The position numbers and the translations under genes were made by a program. From assembly GCA_037444575.1 (NCBI GenBank), contig JBBIME010000012.1, positions 62,001 to 126,000 of the forward strand: 64,000 nucleotides of DNA, written 5' to 3'. The notes beneath the pieces were generated by a model. The model was not told where the DNA came from. It did not search any database and worked only from the letters and a program-made list of their open reading frames with translations. Every line of letters begins with the position of its first letter. Position 1 is the first letter of the stretch. Below are positions 52,550 through 60,420 of this stretch, one piece after another. This DNA is from Bacteriovorax sp037444575 (GTDB lineage: Bacteria; Bdellovibrionota; Bacteriovoracia; Bacteriovoracales; Bacteriovoracaceae).

Positions 52550-53776
52550 TTATTGTATTTGTTTCATGTTTTTCATTTTTGTCTTAATCTGATCTGAAAA
52601 TCTCACCTGATCTTTTACAGGGGCCTTCTCTATGGACTTGGCCGCATTTGTAGTAGATGGCTTTTCATTTTGAGTAACGATGTCATCAGATTCAGCGAGC
52701 ATATCATCAAGAGAATAATCGGAAGCAACTGTATCCTCTTTCAATTTAAATTCTTTTGGTTTTTTATTAGCAGTATATAAGTTTGTATCAAAGTTTGATC
52801 CAGTGACTTCTTCTTCACCAGTTTTAATCAAACCAGCGACATCTTGAATTTCTGAAATAAGTGTCATTCCACTTTCAGTGTTTGAAACCAGGAAGACTTG
52901 CTTATGAGCTTTAACCATCATCAAAGTTCTCTTTGGTGCCACGTGTGTTGTACTGATAACTTCAACAAGTTTTGTACTGTGAAGAAATCCAAGCTTTCCT
53001 TTTTTGATGACTCCTTTTTTAAACAGAGTTAATACCCCGTAAAATCCAAGAATCATTAAGCTTAGGAATGCAACGAACTTACCAATATAAGACGTCAGAG
53101 AAAAATTAGACTTAGCTGGTTCTTCTTTATTAAACGAAGGCTTAGCAGCTTCTTTTTGAACTCCAGCCTGGGTCAGATTGACTCTATCGGCAGCTCCGGC
53201 AGTATCAGCTTGGACCTTTGCAGGGCCAGCTTTCTCCTTCTCTTGCTCTGGGTGTTTTGCAGCTGCCAGTTTTTCATTTTCTTTTACAAGTGTAGATAAA
53301 TAATTTTCATCCAATTTTTCAGCATCAGCATTATTAGTTTCAATTGCTTTTGCCACAACACTTGGCGAGCGATTAACTTTAGTAGCGGCCTTTGGCGTTG
53401 TCGCCAGACGAGGAAAACTCACATCAACAGAGCCATCTTTTAAAGTGATATTAACCAGTGATTCTTTTCCTTGAAGTGAATATGGAAGAGCTGCTTTAAC
53501 ACTCACAGTATCGCGATCAGCTTGAGTAGCTGTCACTATAGTGTCGTTGAAATGTCTTTGAATTTTGCTATTTACATGAGCATTTGGAATTGTGATTTGA
53601 AGAGTTTTATCAGTCACTTTAATTTGAGGATTATCATTAAGATTTCCCACTAACTTAATTGAAAGACGATTTTCTGATGCTTTATCACTTTTAAGTTCAA
53701 CAGCTTTGATATTTACATCATCAGCAAATGCCGAAAGAGTAATAAGAGATAAAAGAACAAGTGTTAATTTTTTCAC
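52550..53776 (-). CDS. fliO: FliO-like flagellar protein with large periplasmic AMIN-like domain
   Basis: The GTG start has GAGGAG upstream. Of 408 aa, the signal sequence ends near residue 18. Residues about 20-123 form a beta-rich domain resembling AMIN (SIKLVGNLNDNPQIKV, KTLQITIPNAHV), followed by a Lys/Ala/Glu-rich linker (124-228), one membrane helix (231-252), and a FliO domain (about 262-325: KLVEVISTTHVAPKRTLMMVKAHKQVFLV). Usual FliO is 100-150 aa, so the exported N-terminal part is an addition. FliO assists FliP assembly. Position between fliN and fliP supports the call. Confidence 0.88.
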   Translation of the reverse strand: MKKLTLVLLSLITLSAFADDVNIKAVELKSDKASENRLSIKLVGNLNDNPQIKVTDKTLQITIPNAHVNSKIQRHFNDTIVTATQADRDTVSVKAALPYSLQGKESLVNITLKDGSVDVSFPRLATTPKAATKVNRSPSVVAKAIETNNADAEKLDENYLSTLVKENEKLAAAKHPEQEKEKAGPAKVQADTAGAADRVNLTQAGVQKEAAKPSFNKEEPAKSNFSLTSYIGKFVAFLSLMILGFYGVLTLFKKGVIKKGKLGFLHSTKLVEVISTTHVAPKRTLMMVKAHKQVFLVSNTESGMTLISEIQDVAGLIKTGEEEVTGSNFDTNLYTANKKPKEFKLKEDTVASDYSLDDMLAESDDIVTQNEKPSTTNAAKSIEKAPVKDQVRFSDQIKTKMKNMKQIQ

Positions 53777-53791
53777 CGGGATCTCCTCGTA

Positions 53792-54124
53792 TTACTTAAG
53801 AGTTTCAATTCTTTCAATTGGGCTGATAATATCTGTTAAACGAATCCCAAATTTTTCGTTAACAACAACTACTTCACCTTTTGCAACCAGCTTGCCATTT
53901 ACGAGAATCTCAAGCGGCTCACCGGCAAGCTTATCAAGTTCCAAAACTGACCCTTGACCAAGTTGTAGTAAATCTTTCACGATAATTTGAGTTCTACCTA
54001 ACTCAACAGAAACTTTAAGCGGAATATCCAAGATGAAGTCGAGGTTTTGGACTTTAAGTTTGTTAAGGGAATCATCCCCTGCCTTTACTTCGTCCGCCAT
54101 TCTTTCTATGTTCACTTTATTCAT
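53792..54124 (-). CDS. fliN: Flagellar motor switch protein FliN
   Basis: This 110-aa SpoA-domain protein forms the lower C-ring with FliM. The segments LDFILDIPLKVSVELGRTQIIVKDLLQLGQGSVLELDKLAGEPLEILVNGKLVAKGEVVVV contain all family hallmarks (it is continuous from about residue 29 to 90). It is of usual length for the short FliN form and lies between fliM and fliO. Confidence 0.97.
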   Translation of the reverse strand: MNKVNIERMADEVKAGDDSLNKLKVQNLDFILDIPLKVSVELGRTQIIVKDLLQLGQGSVLELDKLAGEPLEILVNGKLVAKGEVVVVNEKFGIRLTDIISPIERIETLK

Positions 54125-54160
54125 TCCCTTCTCCTAATATCAATTCGTATTTATTTTCTA

Positions 54161-55192
54161 TTATTCGTCTTCGTTTTTTTCATAAGCAATTGCAGAATTC
54201 ACTTTCGTAATCTGAACTGCACGATTGCCTTTGTATGTTCCCATTAGGCATTTCATCTTTTCCACACCTTCAATTGCTACCGAAACTTCTCCAGAAGCAT
54301 CTTGATTAAGAGGGATAATGTCTCCAGGTTCGAGAGTCAAAAGATCTCCAAGAGTCATCTCTGCTTCACCTAAATGAACGACAACTGTCGCTTTAGTATT
54401 TTTGATGTGCTCATTCATCGCCTGCGTCCAGATCGAATCAGCCATCTCGTTGTCAGTTTGGAAACTTGAAGAAAGTTTTTGTTTAATTGGTTCAATTGTT
54501 GAGTATGGAACAACAATCATGATTGTTCCTGAAGCTGATTCAAATTCAACTTCAAGAGTTGTAGCAATAATAACGTCAGATGGAGGAACAACCCCTACGA
54601 ATTGTGGGTTGATCTCTGTTCTTAAATATTGGGCATCAATACGGTGAACAGGCGCCCAAGCTTCTTCAAGATCGTTAATTGCCATATCCATGATCTTTCT
54701 CATAAAAGAAAGTTCGATCATGGTAAATTCTTTTCCTTCGATTTTAGTAAATGGTCTATCTGTTCCGCCAAAATATGAATCAATAATGGCGTAAGCAAGT
54801 TTTGATTCAAAAACTAATAGAGCAGGACCGCGAAGCTCGTTAAAACGCATGATACACATACACGATGGAATCGGAAGTGTGTTAACGAATTCACCGAACT
54901 TCAAAAGATCGGTTGAAATAATCGAGATCGTAGAAATTTTTCTAAGAGAGTTTGAAAGAGAAACACGAAAGCTTCTAATGAATCTTTCATAGATAATCTC
55001 AAGAATAGGCATTCTTCCGCGGATAACGCGGTCTTGGTTAGTCAGGTCATACGTCTGAATATTTTCATCGGAATCGTCATTTGAACTTCCGCCTGAATCA
55101 CTGCTACCACCACCTGAAAACGAATCGCCACCGCCATCGTTAACAGCGTTTAATAGTGCATCTACTTCATCTTGACTTAAAACTTGCGCCAT
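54161..55192 (-). CDS. fliM: Flagellar motor switch protein FliM
   Basis: FliM receives CheY-P and sets the rotation direction. The 343-aa protein begins MAQVLSQDEVDALLNAV, the CheY-binding EIDALL-like motif, followed by a Gly/Ser/Asp linker (about 18-45), the middle CheC-like domain (RGPALLVFESKLAYAIIDSYFGG), and a C-terminal SpoA domain. GGAGGGG precedes the ATG. It lies between fliL and fliN. Confidence 0.98.
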   Translation of the reverse strand: MAQVLSQDEVDALLNAVNDGGGDSFSGGGSSDSGGSSNDDSDENIQTYDLTNQDRVIRGRMPILEIIYERFIRSFRVSLSNSLRKISTISIISTDLLKFGEFVNTLPIPSCMCIMRFNELRGPALLVFESKLAYAIIDSYFGGTDRPFTKIEGKEFTMIELSFMRKIMDMAINDLEEAWAPVHRIDAQYLRTEINPQFVGVVPPSDVIIATTLEVEFESASGTIMIVVPYSTIEPIKQKLSSSFQTDNEMADSIWTQAMNEHIKNTKATVVVHLGEAEMTLGDLLTLEPGDIIPLNQDASGEVSVAIEGVEKMKCLMGTYKGNRAVQITKVNSAIAYEKNEDE

Positions 55193-55265
55193 AATCTTCC
55201 CCTCCTGGGATTCATAAAGCTATAGAACACTAACATCATGTTCGCGTTCAAAAACAAAAACGACT

Positions 55266-55886
55266 TCAGTTGATCTGAAATCCTACATAGTAAATATCAG
55301 TAACTTGTCCATCGACTAAAAAATTATTTATCGATGTCTTCACTTCTTCTTTTAAATATTCTTTGCCTTCTTTCTTTAAAAGCTCTTCTGGCTTTTTAGC
55401 GTTAAGCATACTGATAATTGTGTCGCTAATTTGAGGTTTTCTTGCGTCCACTTCTTCTTTTTTTGCTTCTTTATTAAATTTTAAGACAAGAGAGATACGG
55501 ATAAATCTTCTTGGTCCATCTCCTTGAGCTAAGTTTGCAGTAAATGGCTCTAATGGATAAAGAAGTCCATCGGCTTTTACACCTTCAACTTCTCCTTTAC
55601 CTTCGCCTTTTTTCTCGCCACCACCGTGACCGCCTTCAGCTTTTTTCTCACCATGTCCACCACCGCCTTCGGCAACAGCTGCATGCTCTCCACCGCCACC
55701 TTCAAGATCTTGTTTCATAAGATCAGCTGCAGTTGTAACTGAATTTAATTTTTTATGATTTTGGAATTGGAAAAATCCAATTGCACCAACGGCAATTGTA
55801 TTTACTAAAACTAAAATTACTAAAAGGGGATTTTTACCAGAAGGTGCTGCTCCTGCATCGTCCTTCTCAACTTTTTCTTCGGCCAT
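55266..55886 (-). CDS. fliL: Flagellar basal body-associated protein FliL with Gly/His-rich linker
   Basis: FliL lies around the stator and supports torque. From ATG 55886 (a longer open frame to 55955 runs through the promoter) it has 206 aa: one membrane helix (about 20-40, LLVILVLVNTIAVGAIGFF), an unusual linker rich in Gly, His, Glu and Lys (about 65-107), and a SPFH-like C-terminal domain (GLLYPLEPFTANLAQ, RFIRISLVLKF). It is the first gene of the flagellar operon. Confidence 0.9.
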   Translation of the reverse strand: MAEEKVEKDDAGAAPSGKNPLLVILVLVNTIAVGAIGFFQFQNHKKLNSVTTAADLMKQDLEGGGGEHAAVAEGGGGHGEKKAEGGHGGGEKKGEGKGEVEGVKADGLLYPLEPFTANLAQGDGPRRFIRISLVLKFNKEAKKEEVDARKPQISDTIISMLNAKKPEELLKKEGKEYLKEEVKTSINNFLVDGQVTDIYYVGFQIN

Positions 55887-55926
55887 TATATTTTCCTTCC
55901 ATGGAATAAAGTGGTACCTGTCAAAA

Positions 55927-55955
55927 ATTATACATAGGAAGGCAATTTCGTTCAA
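55927..55955 (-). promoter_or_regulatory. Sigma-70 promoter of flagellar operon
   Basis: TTGAAC-N17-TATAAT on the minus strand: a perfect -10, four of six -35 matches and ideal spacing. Transcription should begin near 55920, giving a 5' leader of about 34 nt to fliL. It suggests housekeeping rather than sigma-28 control of this operon. Confidence 0.8.
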
Positions 55956-55968
55956 GTGATCTTATGTA

Positions 55969-56006
55969 AAAAAGGCAAAATCTGCCCAAACAACCATGTT
56001 CGGGCA
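55969..56006 (-). terminator. Terminator of HU gene
   Basis: A 10-bp stem TGCCCAAACA / TGTTCGGGCA (one wobble) with a 4-nt loop is followed on the minus strand by GATTTTGCCTTTTTT. It lies about 87 bp after the HU stop codon and insulates the flagellar operon promoter. Confidence 0.75.
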
Positions 56007-56092
56007 ACTTATTGATGGGTTTTTGACAGTTGGTTTTTTGACAGAGGAAAAAATTACCTACTAAACAAGTCCAGTGCTCCGCTTACCTGAAC

Positions 56093-56371
56093 TTATAGGG
56101 ATTCTTTCCAAGGCTTTCCGGGTTTAAATTTAGGAACAACTCTGGCCCGAATTCTGATTCTTTTTCCGGTAGAAGGGTTTACCCCCAAACGTGAAGCTTT
56201 TCTGGATTTAGTAAATGTTCCAAATCCAACAAGCGTGACGTTCTCGCCTTTTTTAACTGTTCTCTTTATAGTTTCAAGCATGACATCAATAAATTGATTG
56301 GCCTGCTTTTTAGTCATGTTCGATAACTCACTATCTTTTAAAAGAGCTTCTATTAATTCTTTGCGATTCAT
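56093..56371 (-). CDS. HU/IHF family DNA-binding protein
   Basis: The 92-aa protein is a small histone-like DNA-bending protein. MNRKELIEALLKDSEL, the GFGTFTKSRKASRLGVNPSTGKRI arm region with the intercalating Pro, and KFKPGKPWKESL at the C-terminus are all family typical. AAGGTT precedes the ATG. It is 15 bp after the 56387 gene, and they probably share a transcript. HU and IHF subunits cannot be told apart safely here. Confidence 0.96.
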   Translation of the reverse strand: MNRKELIEALLKDSELSNMTKKQANQFIDVMLETIKRTVKKGENVTLVGFGTFTKSRKASRLGVNPSTGKRIRIRARVVPKFKPGKPWKESL

Positions 56372-56386
56372 TAAATAACCTTGTTG

Positions 56387-56815
56387 TTAAAATTTAGAAT
56401 CCTCTAATTGATACAATTCTTCTTCAAGAGCAATTCTTAAAGACTCTTTGATTGATTTTAAAATCAAATCAACTTTGCCAGTATTGTTTGCATTTTCAAG
56501 AAGGGCCCTCATTAAAACAGGCGAGAGATTTTTATAGAATTCATCAAAATTTAGATTCACTTCAAAATCAACAATTGCAATAGCATGGTGAAGATCAGCC
56601 TCGAGTTCAAAAAATGCATTAATTAAATCAAAAAGATTTTCTTTTAGAAGAACTGTTTTTAATTCTCTCGTAAAAGTTCTTTTTAGTTCATCTGCGTTTG
56701 AAAGAGTCCATTTGTGCTCAATGAAATCTTTTAAGGTTAGCGCTTCATCGCTACGTTTTTCTTGATATGTACGATTTCTTTTTAATCCCAGATTGCTATA
56801 AACTGATCCTTCCAT
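56387..56815 (-). CDS. Small cytoplasmic protein of unknown function
   Basis: From ATG 56815 (GAGAAG upstream) the protein has 142 aa, no signal peptide, and is mostly acidic helices after a basic N-terminus (SNLGLKRNRTYQEKRS). I recognise no family. A longer frame up to 56881 would start inside the -10 box and is rejected. The gene lies upstream of HU, likely in the same transcript. Confidence 0.65.
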   Translation of the reverse strand: MEGSVYSNLGLKRNRTYQEKRSDEALTLKDFIEHKWTLSNADELKRTFTRELKTVLLKENLFDLINAFFELEADLHHAIAIVDFEVNLNFDEFYKNLSPVLMRALLENANNTGKVDLILKSIKESLRIALEEELYQLEDSKF

Positions 56816-56843
56816 AATCTTCTCTTTGTAAAATATAAAACAT

Positions 56844-56868
56844 AAAAAAAGGCCACAATTAAGTGGCC
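56844..56868 (-). terminator. Terminator-like hairpin downstream of dsbA-like gene
   Basis: A 6-bp stem GGCCAC / GTGGCC with a 6-nt loop is followed on the minus strand by T7. It should end the dsbA-like transcript but also lies just past a predicted promoter for the next gene. Confidence 0.8.
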
Positions 56869-56879
56869 TCTTTTGCTTC

Positions 56880-56907
56880 ATTATAATAACAAATTTAAAA
56901 ATTACAA
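56880..56907 (-). promoter_or_regulatory. Candidate promoter for 56815 gene and HU
   Basis: TTGTAA-N16-TATAAT on the minus strand, predicting a start near 56873, immediately before the hairpin at 56868-56844. Confidence 0.5.
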
Positions 56908-56942
56908 ATAAAGCGCAAAATCTTGAGATTAAATTTTAGATT

Positions 56943-57740
56943 TTAGAGTTTAAGCTTTCCTCTTTTTTGTAATTCATCAACGATAGTTACAAAGTACTCA
57001 GCAGGATACGCTCCTCTAACTGGAACACCATTGATAAGGAAACCTGGAGTTCCTTGCATTCCAAAACTTCCAGCTTCTTTTTGGTCTTCTTCAATTCTTT
57101 TAGTTACAGCTGCAGAGTTTAGGTCTTTTTTAAGTCTTCCCATGTCTGCACCAACTTGTTTAGCTGTTGCTTGAAGGAAAGCTTCCCCATTTTTTAACTT
57201 TCTTTGGTTTTTGAAAATTTCATCATGGAAAGCGAAAGCTTTTTTCTCATCTTGTAATCTTATTGCTTCATAGTATTTTGCAGAAATCATAGCTTGTTCG
57301 TGGAAACTAAGAGGAAGGTGTTTATAGATAAAACGAATTTTCCCGTCATATTTTTTAAGTAACGCCTGAACTGTTTCATACCCACGAGAACAAAATGGAC
57401 ATTCAAAATCTGAATACTCTACCAATGTAATTGGAGCATCTTTAGGACCTCTAATGGCTTCATCTTTTCTGATCTCTGCAACAAGTGGCTTATCAAATGA
57501 CTCTTCTAATTTTTTCTTTTCTTCGGCTTCGCGATTTTTACCCATTTCCTCTTGAGCATTTTTAGCTGCCTTTTGAAGAGCTTCAATAAATTCTGCTGGA
57601 TGTTTTTCAATTGCTTCAGTAAGAACTTTTGGATCATCTTTTAAGATCTTTGCCATTTGCTCTTTAAGCTTTTCATCTGAGGTACAACTTGCGAGAAGGG
57701 ACGCGCTTAGGAACACTACTAGTAATTTTACAAATTTCAT
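56943..57740 (-). CDS. DsbA-family thiol-disulfide oxidoreductase lipoprotein
   Basis: The 265-aa product has a lipoprotein signal (MKFVKLLVVFLSASLLASC, Cys19), a charged helical stretch (about 22-88), and a thioredoxin-fold DsbA domain with the active site C114-PF-C117 (YSDFECPFCSRG) and the cis-Pro loop GMQGTPGFLING. It probably forms or isomerises disulfides in periplasmic proteins while anchored to a membrane. No DsbB is adjacent. It is monocistronic with a terminator at 56844-56868. Confidence 0.92.
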   Translation of the reverse strand: MKFVKLLVVFLSASLLASCTSDEKLKEQMAKILKDDPKVLTEAIEKHPAEFIEALQKAAKNAQEEMGKNREAEEKKKLEESFDKPLVAEIRKDEAIRGPKDAPITLVEYSDFECPFCSRGYETVQALLKKYDGKIRFIYKHLPLSFHEQAMISAKYYEAIRLQDEKKAFAFHDEIFKNQRKLKNGEAFLQATAKQVGADMGRLKKDLNSAAVTKRIEEDQKEAGSFGMQGTPGFLINGVPVRGAYPAEYFVTIVDELQKRGKLKL

Positions 57741-57847
57741 TATCCATCCTTTTGTTGGGGAAATTTCTGTGATTTTTTTTGCTTTCTTATTTTCTCAAAT
57801 TTTCGAATTTTTTCTACTGTTTTAAAAGGGACAATTTTACTCAGTCA

Positions 57848-58780
57848 TTAAGTCAGATTCTTCTGAACGTGATCAAGATATTTATTTATCCTTCGACAGT
57901 CATCACGAAGATAAGAATAACCTATCAGATGGATTCGATTGTGATGATTCCCCTTTAAAAATGAGCGCATCGTTGCAAACACCGCAAACGCAGGGCCTGA
58001 AACTTTCCCATAGAGGTGAACGCCAAAAAGACAATATGTAAGAAAGTGAATGCCGATGAAAAAATTAACTGCAATATCCGCAACTGAAAACTGCTCTTCA
58101 ATAAAATAACGAATCCCCTTACCACTGGCCGGAACATGTGCTGAAAGGAACTTTTGAGAAAGAAGATAAATCTGCTCACGGACTGCATTGTTAACAATAA
58201 AAACCCCCAGCGAGGCCAGGAGCGCAAATATAACAATAATAAAAAGGTAACTTAAAAAGAAATTTTTCTCAAAAACAGGTTTATGAATTCGAGTAAAATC
58301 TGAAGGGATATCTATCTTTTGAAGCTTGCCCTTTGATTTTGCTTCATCAATTTTAGAAAAGAAAAAAATTGAGAATGAAGTTAAGAGTTTTAAATCAGAG
58401 AAATAATCAGGTGAATCATAATGTTCTCTATTATTAAGGCGCTCTTCGCAATAAAGACTTATCACCTTAAACGGACGAATCATGATTGCTGAGAGATAAA
58501 ACCCCAAGAGAAAAATAAAAATAAAGGCACCTACGACATAAGGAATGTGATCGAACAATGAAGAATAAATAAAATCATAAAAGGCTTCCTGGAATTCATT
58601 TGCCCCAGGATACCCATTGGCCACAAAATAAATCAGATCGATTTTTAAAAGAAGATAAGTAAAAAGAAGGACCGCAAAATTAAAGCCTAAAGAAATAAGA
58701 ACAAACTTAATTCCCGTTCCAAGCTTAAAGACAAACTCGTCATCATTATAGCGATTCATTATCAACGATTTTATTTCCAT
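57848..58780 (-). CDS. Membrane protein with two HAMP-like segments
   Basis: The 310-aa protein has four membrane helices (about residues 25-48, 80-103, 172-195, 232-258). After helix 2 comes RPFKVISLYCEERLNN and after helix 4 comes GPAFAVFATMRSFLKG with an LRDDCRRINKYLDHVQ helix, both resembling HAMP linkers (Pro near the start and two short helices). No catalytic or methyl-accepting domain follows. It might pass membrane signals to a separate partner. Family not recognised. Confidence 0.6.
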   Translation of the reverse strand: MEIKSLIMNRYNDDEFVFKLGTGIKFVLISLGFNFAVLLFTYLLLKIDLIYFVANGYPGANEFQEAFYDFIYSSLFDHIPYVVGAFIFIFLLGFYLSAIMIRPFKVISLYCEERLNNREHYDSPDYFSDLKLLTSFSIFFFSKIDEAKSKGKLQKIDIPSDFTRIHKPVFEKNFFLSYLFIIVIFALLASLGVFIVNNAVREQIYLLSQKFLSAHVPASGKGIRYFIEEQFSVADIAVNFFIGIHFLTYCLFGVHLYGKVSGPAFAVFATMRSFLKGNHHNRIHLIGYSYLRDDCRRINKYLDHVQKNLT

Positions 58781-58937
58781 ATTCTAAATTGAGTATAAGG
58801 GATCCAAGCCTTTGCGTCTAAGCACTGAAAATTCTTCGCTATATCTGACTAAAATGGCCTTCTTTTGAAAAGAATTAAAGTGTTTCTATTAATTATCCGA
58901 ACAGTCATTAGACATAAATCCTCTCGTGGAGTCGGAG

Positions 58938-59594
58938 ATGAAATTGCTAGTGAAAAATTCTTTTCCCCTTGCCCTTATGACTTGTTTTCTTTTATTGGGC
59001 GGCTGTGGAAAAAAACAAAACCAAGTCAACTCTAATGGGTATGTTGGTTCATCACCTTACAGTACTAACAATCCAATCTTCAGTGGACCTGGAGGGGCAG
59101 CGATTGTTAACCAATATCAAACAATCAGAGGATCCGTTACTTGTTTACCGGGAAGAAATCGTCTTGCCAATGACGTAAGCTTCTATGTTTCGGGTGGATC
59201 ATATTCCGGAACAACTATTGGTGGTAACTGGCAACCAGGCTTTATGAGCCAGGGTACCGTTAGCGATCTGTATGTAGGTGTGAGTGCTTACCGCGATCTT
59301 ATGTTTATGACAAAAGTAACAAGCGGAAGCCAGGTCATTGGATACAACGTTACTCTTTCTTTCTGTGAAGTACCAAACGCTTATATGAACTACCCAGCGC
59401 TTGTTTCTAACGATCGCGCGCTGATTAATTTCCAAGCGCCTAATGGGATTACAATTAATACGGCAACCTCATGCGGTTACGGGTTGATTGCAGCTGCTGT
59501 AAATACAGTTATCGTTTCTCAAAGAAGTTTAACGAACCCATACACATCAGACTTTCCAGTCTACACTTCATTTACAAAACCTAATTGCCAATAA
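58938..59594 (+). CDS. Secreted lipoprotein of unknown function
   Basis: ATG 58938 is preceded by GGAG six bases upstream; the in-frame GTG 58926 overlaps that site and is rejected. The 218-aa product has a lipoprotein signal (LMTCFLLLGGC, lipid Cys near residue 23), then a Gly/Ser/Asn/Tyr-rich, probably beta-sheet body with four more Cys (VTCLPG, SFCEVP, TSCGYG, PNCQ). I know no family. A strong terminator at 59611-59644 follows. Confidence 0.75.
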   Translation: MKLLVKNSFPLALMTCFLLLGGCGKKQNQVNSNGYVGSSPYSTNNPIFSGPGGAAIVNQYQTIRGSVTCLPGRNRLANDVSFYVSGGSYSGTTIGGNWQPGFMSQGTVSDLYVGVSAYRDLMFMTKVTSGSQVIGYNVTLSFCEVPNAYMNYPALVSNDRALINFQAPNGITINTATSCGYGLIAAAVNTVIVSQRSLTNPYTSDFPVYTSFTKPNCQ

Positions 59595-59610
59595 TTTTTA
59601 AAATCAAGAG

Positions 59611-59644
59611 AGCGCTAGGAGTAAAATCCTAGCGCTTTTTTTTT
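59611..59644 (+). terminator. Intrinsic terminator of lipoprotein gene
   Basis: A 10-bp perfect stem AGCGCTAGGA / TCCTAGCGCT with a 6-nt loop is followed by T9. The stem contains the stop codon of the convergent amidase gene (59629-59631). Confidence 0.95.
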
Positions 59645-60411
59645 GCCCGCTTTATTCGGGCCATCTTCGGAATTTTTTGTTGTCTGCTTTTTAGAAAACT
59701 CTCCACACCTCTTACTACTGCATTAGAGTAGTCATCTTGAAATTTTGGATTCATCATCCGAACTCGTTCTTTCTGTGTAGAAATAAATCCAACTTCAAGC
59801 AGAACACCTGGTCTTTTTGAAAGGGCCAGTACATAAAACATCCCTGGCTTAATTCCGCGACTATGGATTCCATACTTGCGACCGACTGAATTTTTAATCT
59901 CTGAGTGAATATTTTGAGCAAGTGGTTTTGAAGTACTCATTGTTTGATCAATGACCAGATCGACAAGAATTTGTTGAACAACAAATTCGTCTCCTTTTGT
60001 CTGAACGTTTTCGGCCTTCTCTACTTTCTTAATTGCCCAGTCATCATGATTACCAAGATAATATGTTTCAAACCCTATGGCTCCATTGGCCGGACTGGAA
60101 TTGATATGAACAGAGATGAAAAGATCAGCCTTGGTTTTTTCAGCAATGGCAGCTCGCTCTGGAAGAGATACGGTTCGATCAAAACTTCTTGTTAGAAAAA
60201 CACTGTGGCCTTTTTCTGACAGTTTTTCATAGATTCTCTTAGCAATGGAAAGAGCGATGTCCTTTTCTTTGATTATCTCTGGTGGATTGCGCCCGACAGT
60301 TTCTGCCTTGGCTCCATCGTCTTCTCCTCCATGGCCTGGATCAATGAGAATCGTGAACGCAAACGAGCTTTGCATCGATAAGAATAGTATTAGACTCAAG
60401 AAATATTTCAT
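59629..60411 (-). CDS. N-acetylmuramoyl-L-alanine amidase (AmiC type)
   Basis: This zinc amidase (Amidase_3) removes stem peptides from peptidoglycan. The 260-aa protein has a signal peptide (MKYFLSLILFLSMQSSFA), then ILIDPGHGGEDDGA (zinc His), the Glu in IIKEKDIALSIAK, and FISVHINSS (zinc His), with GVLLEVGFIS carrying the catalytic Glu. No AMIN or SPOR domain is attached. It starts 9 bp after the SpoIID gene, a natural enzyme pair. Confidence 0.95.
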   Translation of the reverse strand: MKYFLSLILFLSMQSSFAFTILIDPGHGGEDDGAKAETVGRNPPEIIKEKDIALSIAKRIYEKLSEKGHSVFLTRSFDRTVSLPERAAIAEKTKADLFISVHINSSPANGAIGFETYYLGNHDDWAIKKVEKAENVQTKGDEFVVQQILVDLVIDQTMSTSKPLAQNIHSEIKNSVGRKYGIHSRGIKPGMFYVLALSKRPGVLLEVGFISTQKERVRMMNPKFQDDYSNAVVRGVESFLKSRQQKIPKMARIKRAKKKR

Positions 60412-60420
60412 GAAGTAAGT

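Noticed and set aside
47482..53776. Virulence-type type III secretion genes
   Set aside because: FliL, FliM, FliN, FliO, FlhF, FlhG and FliA in the same operon show these are flagellar.
56816..56881. Longer N-terminus for the 56387 gene
   Set aside because: Its ATG overlaps a TATAAT box and the frame crosses a terminator hairpin.
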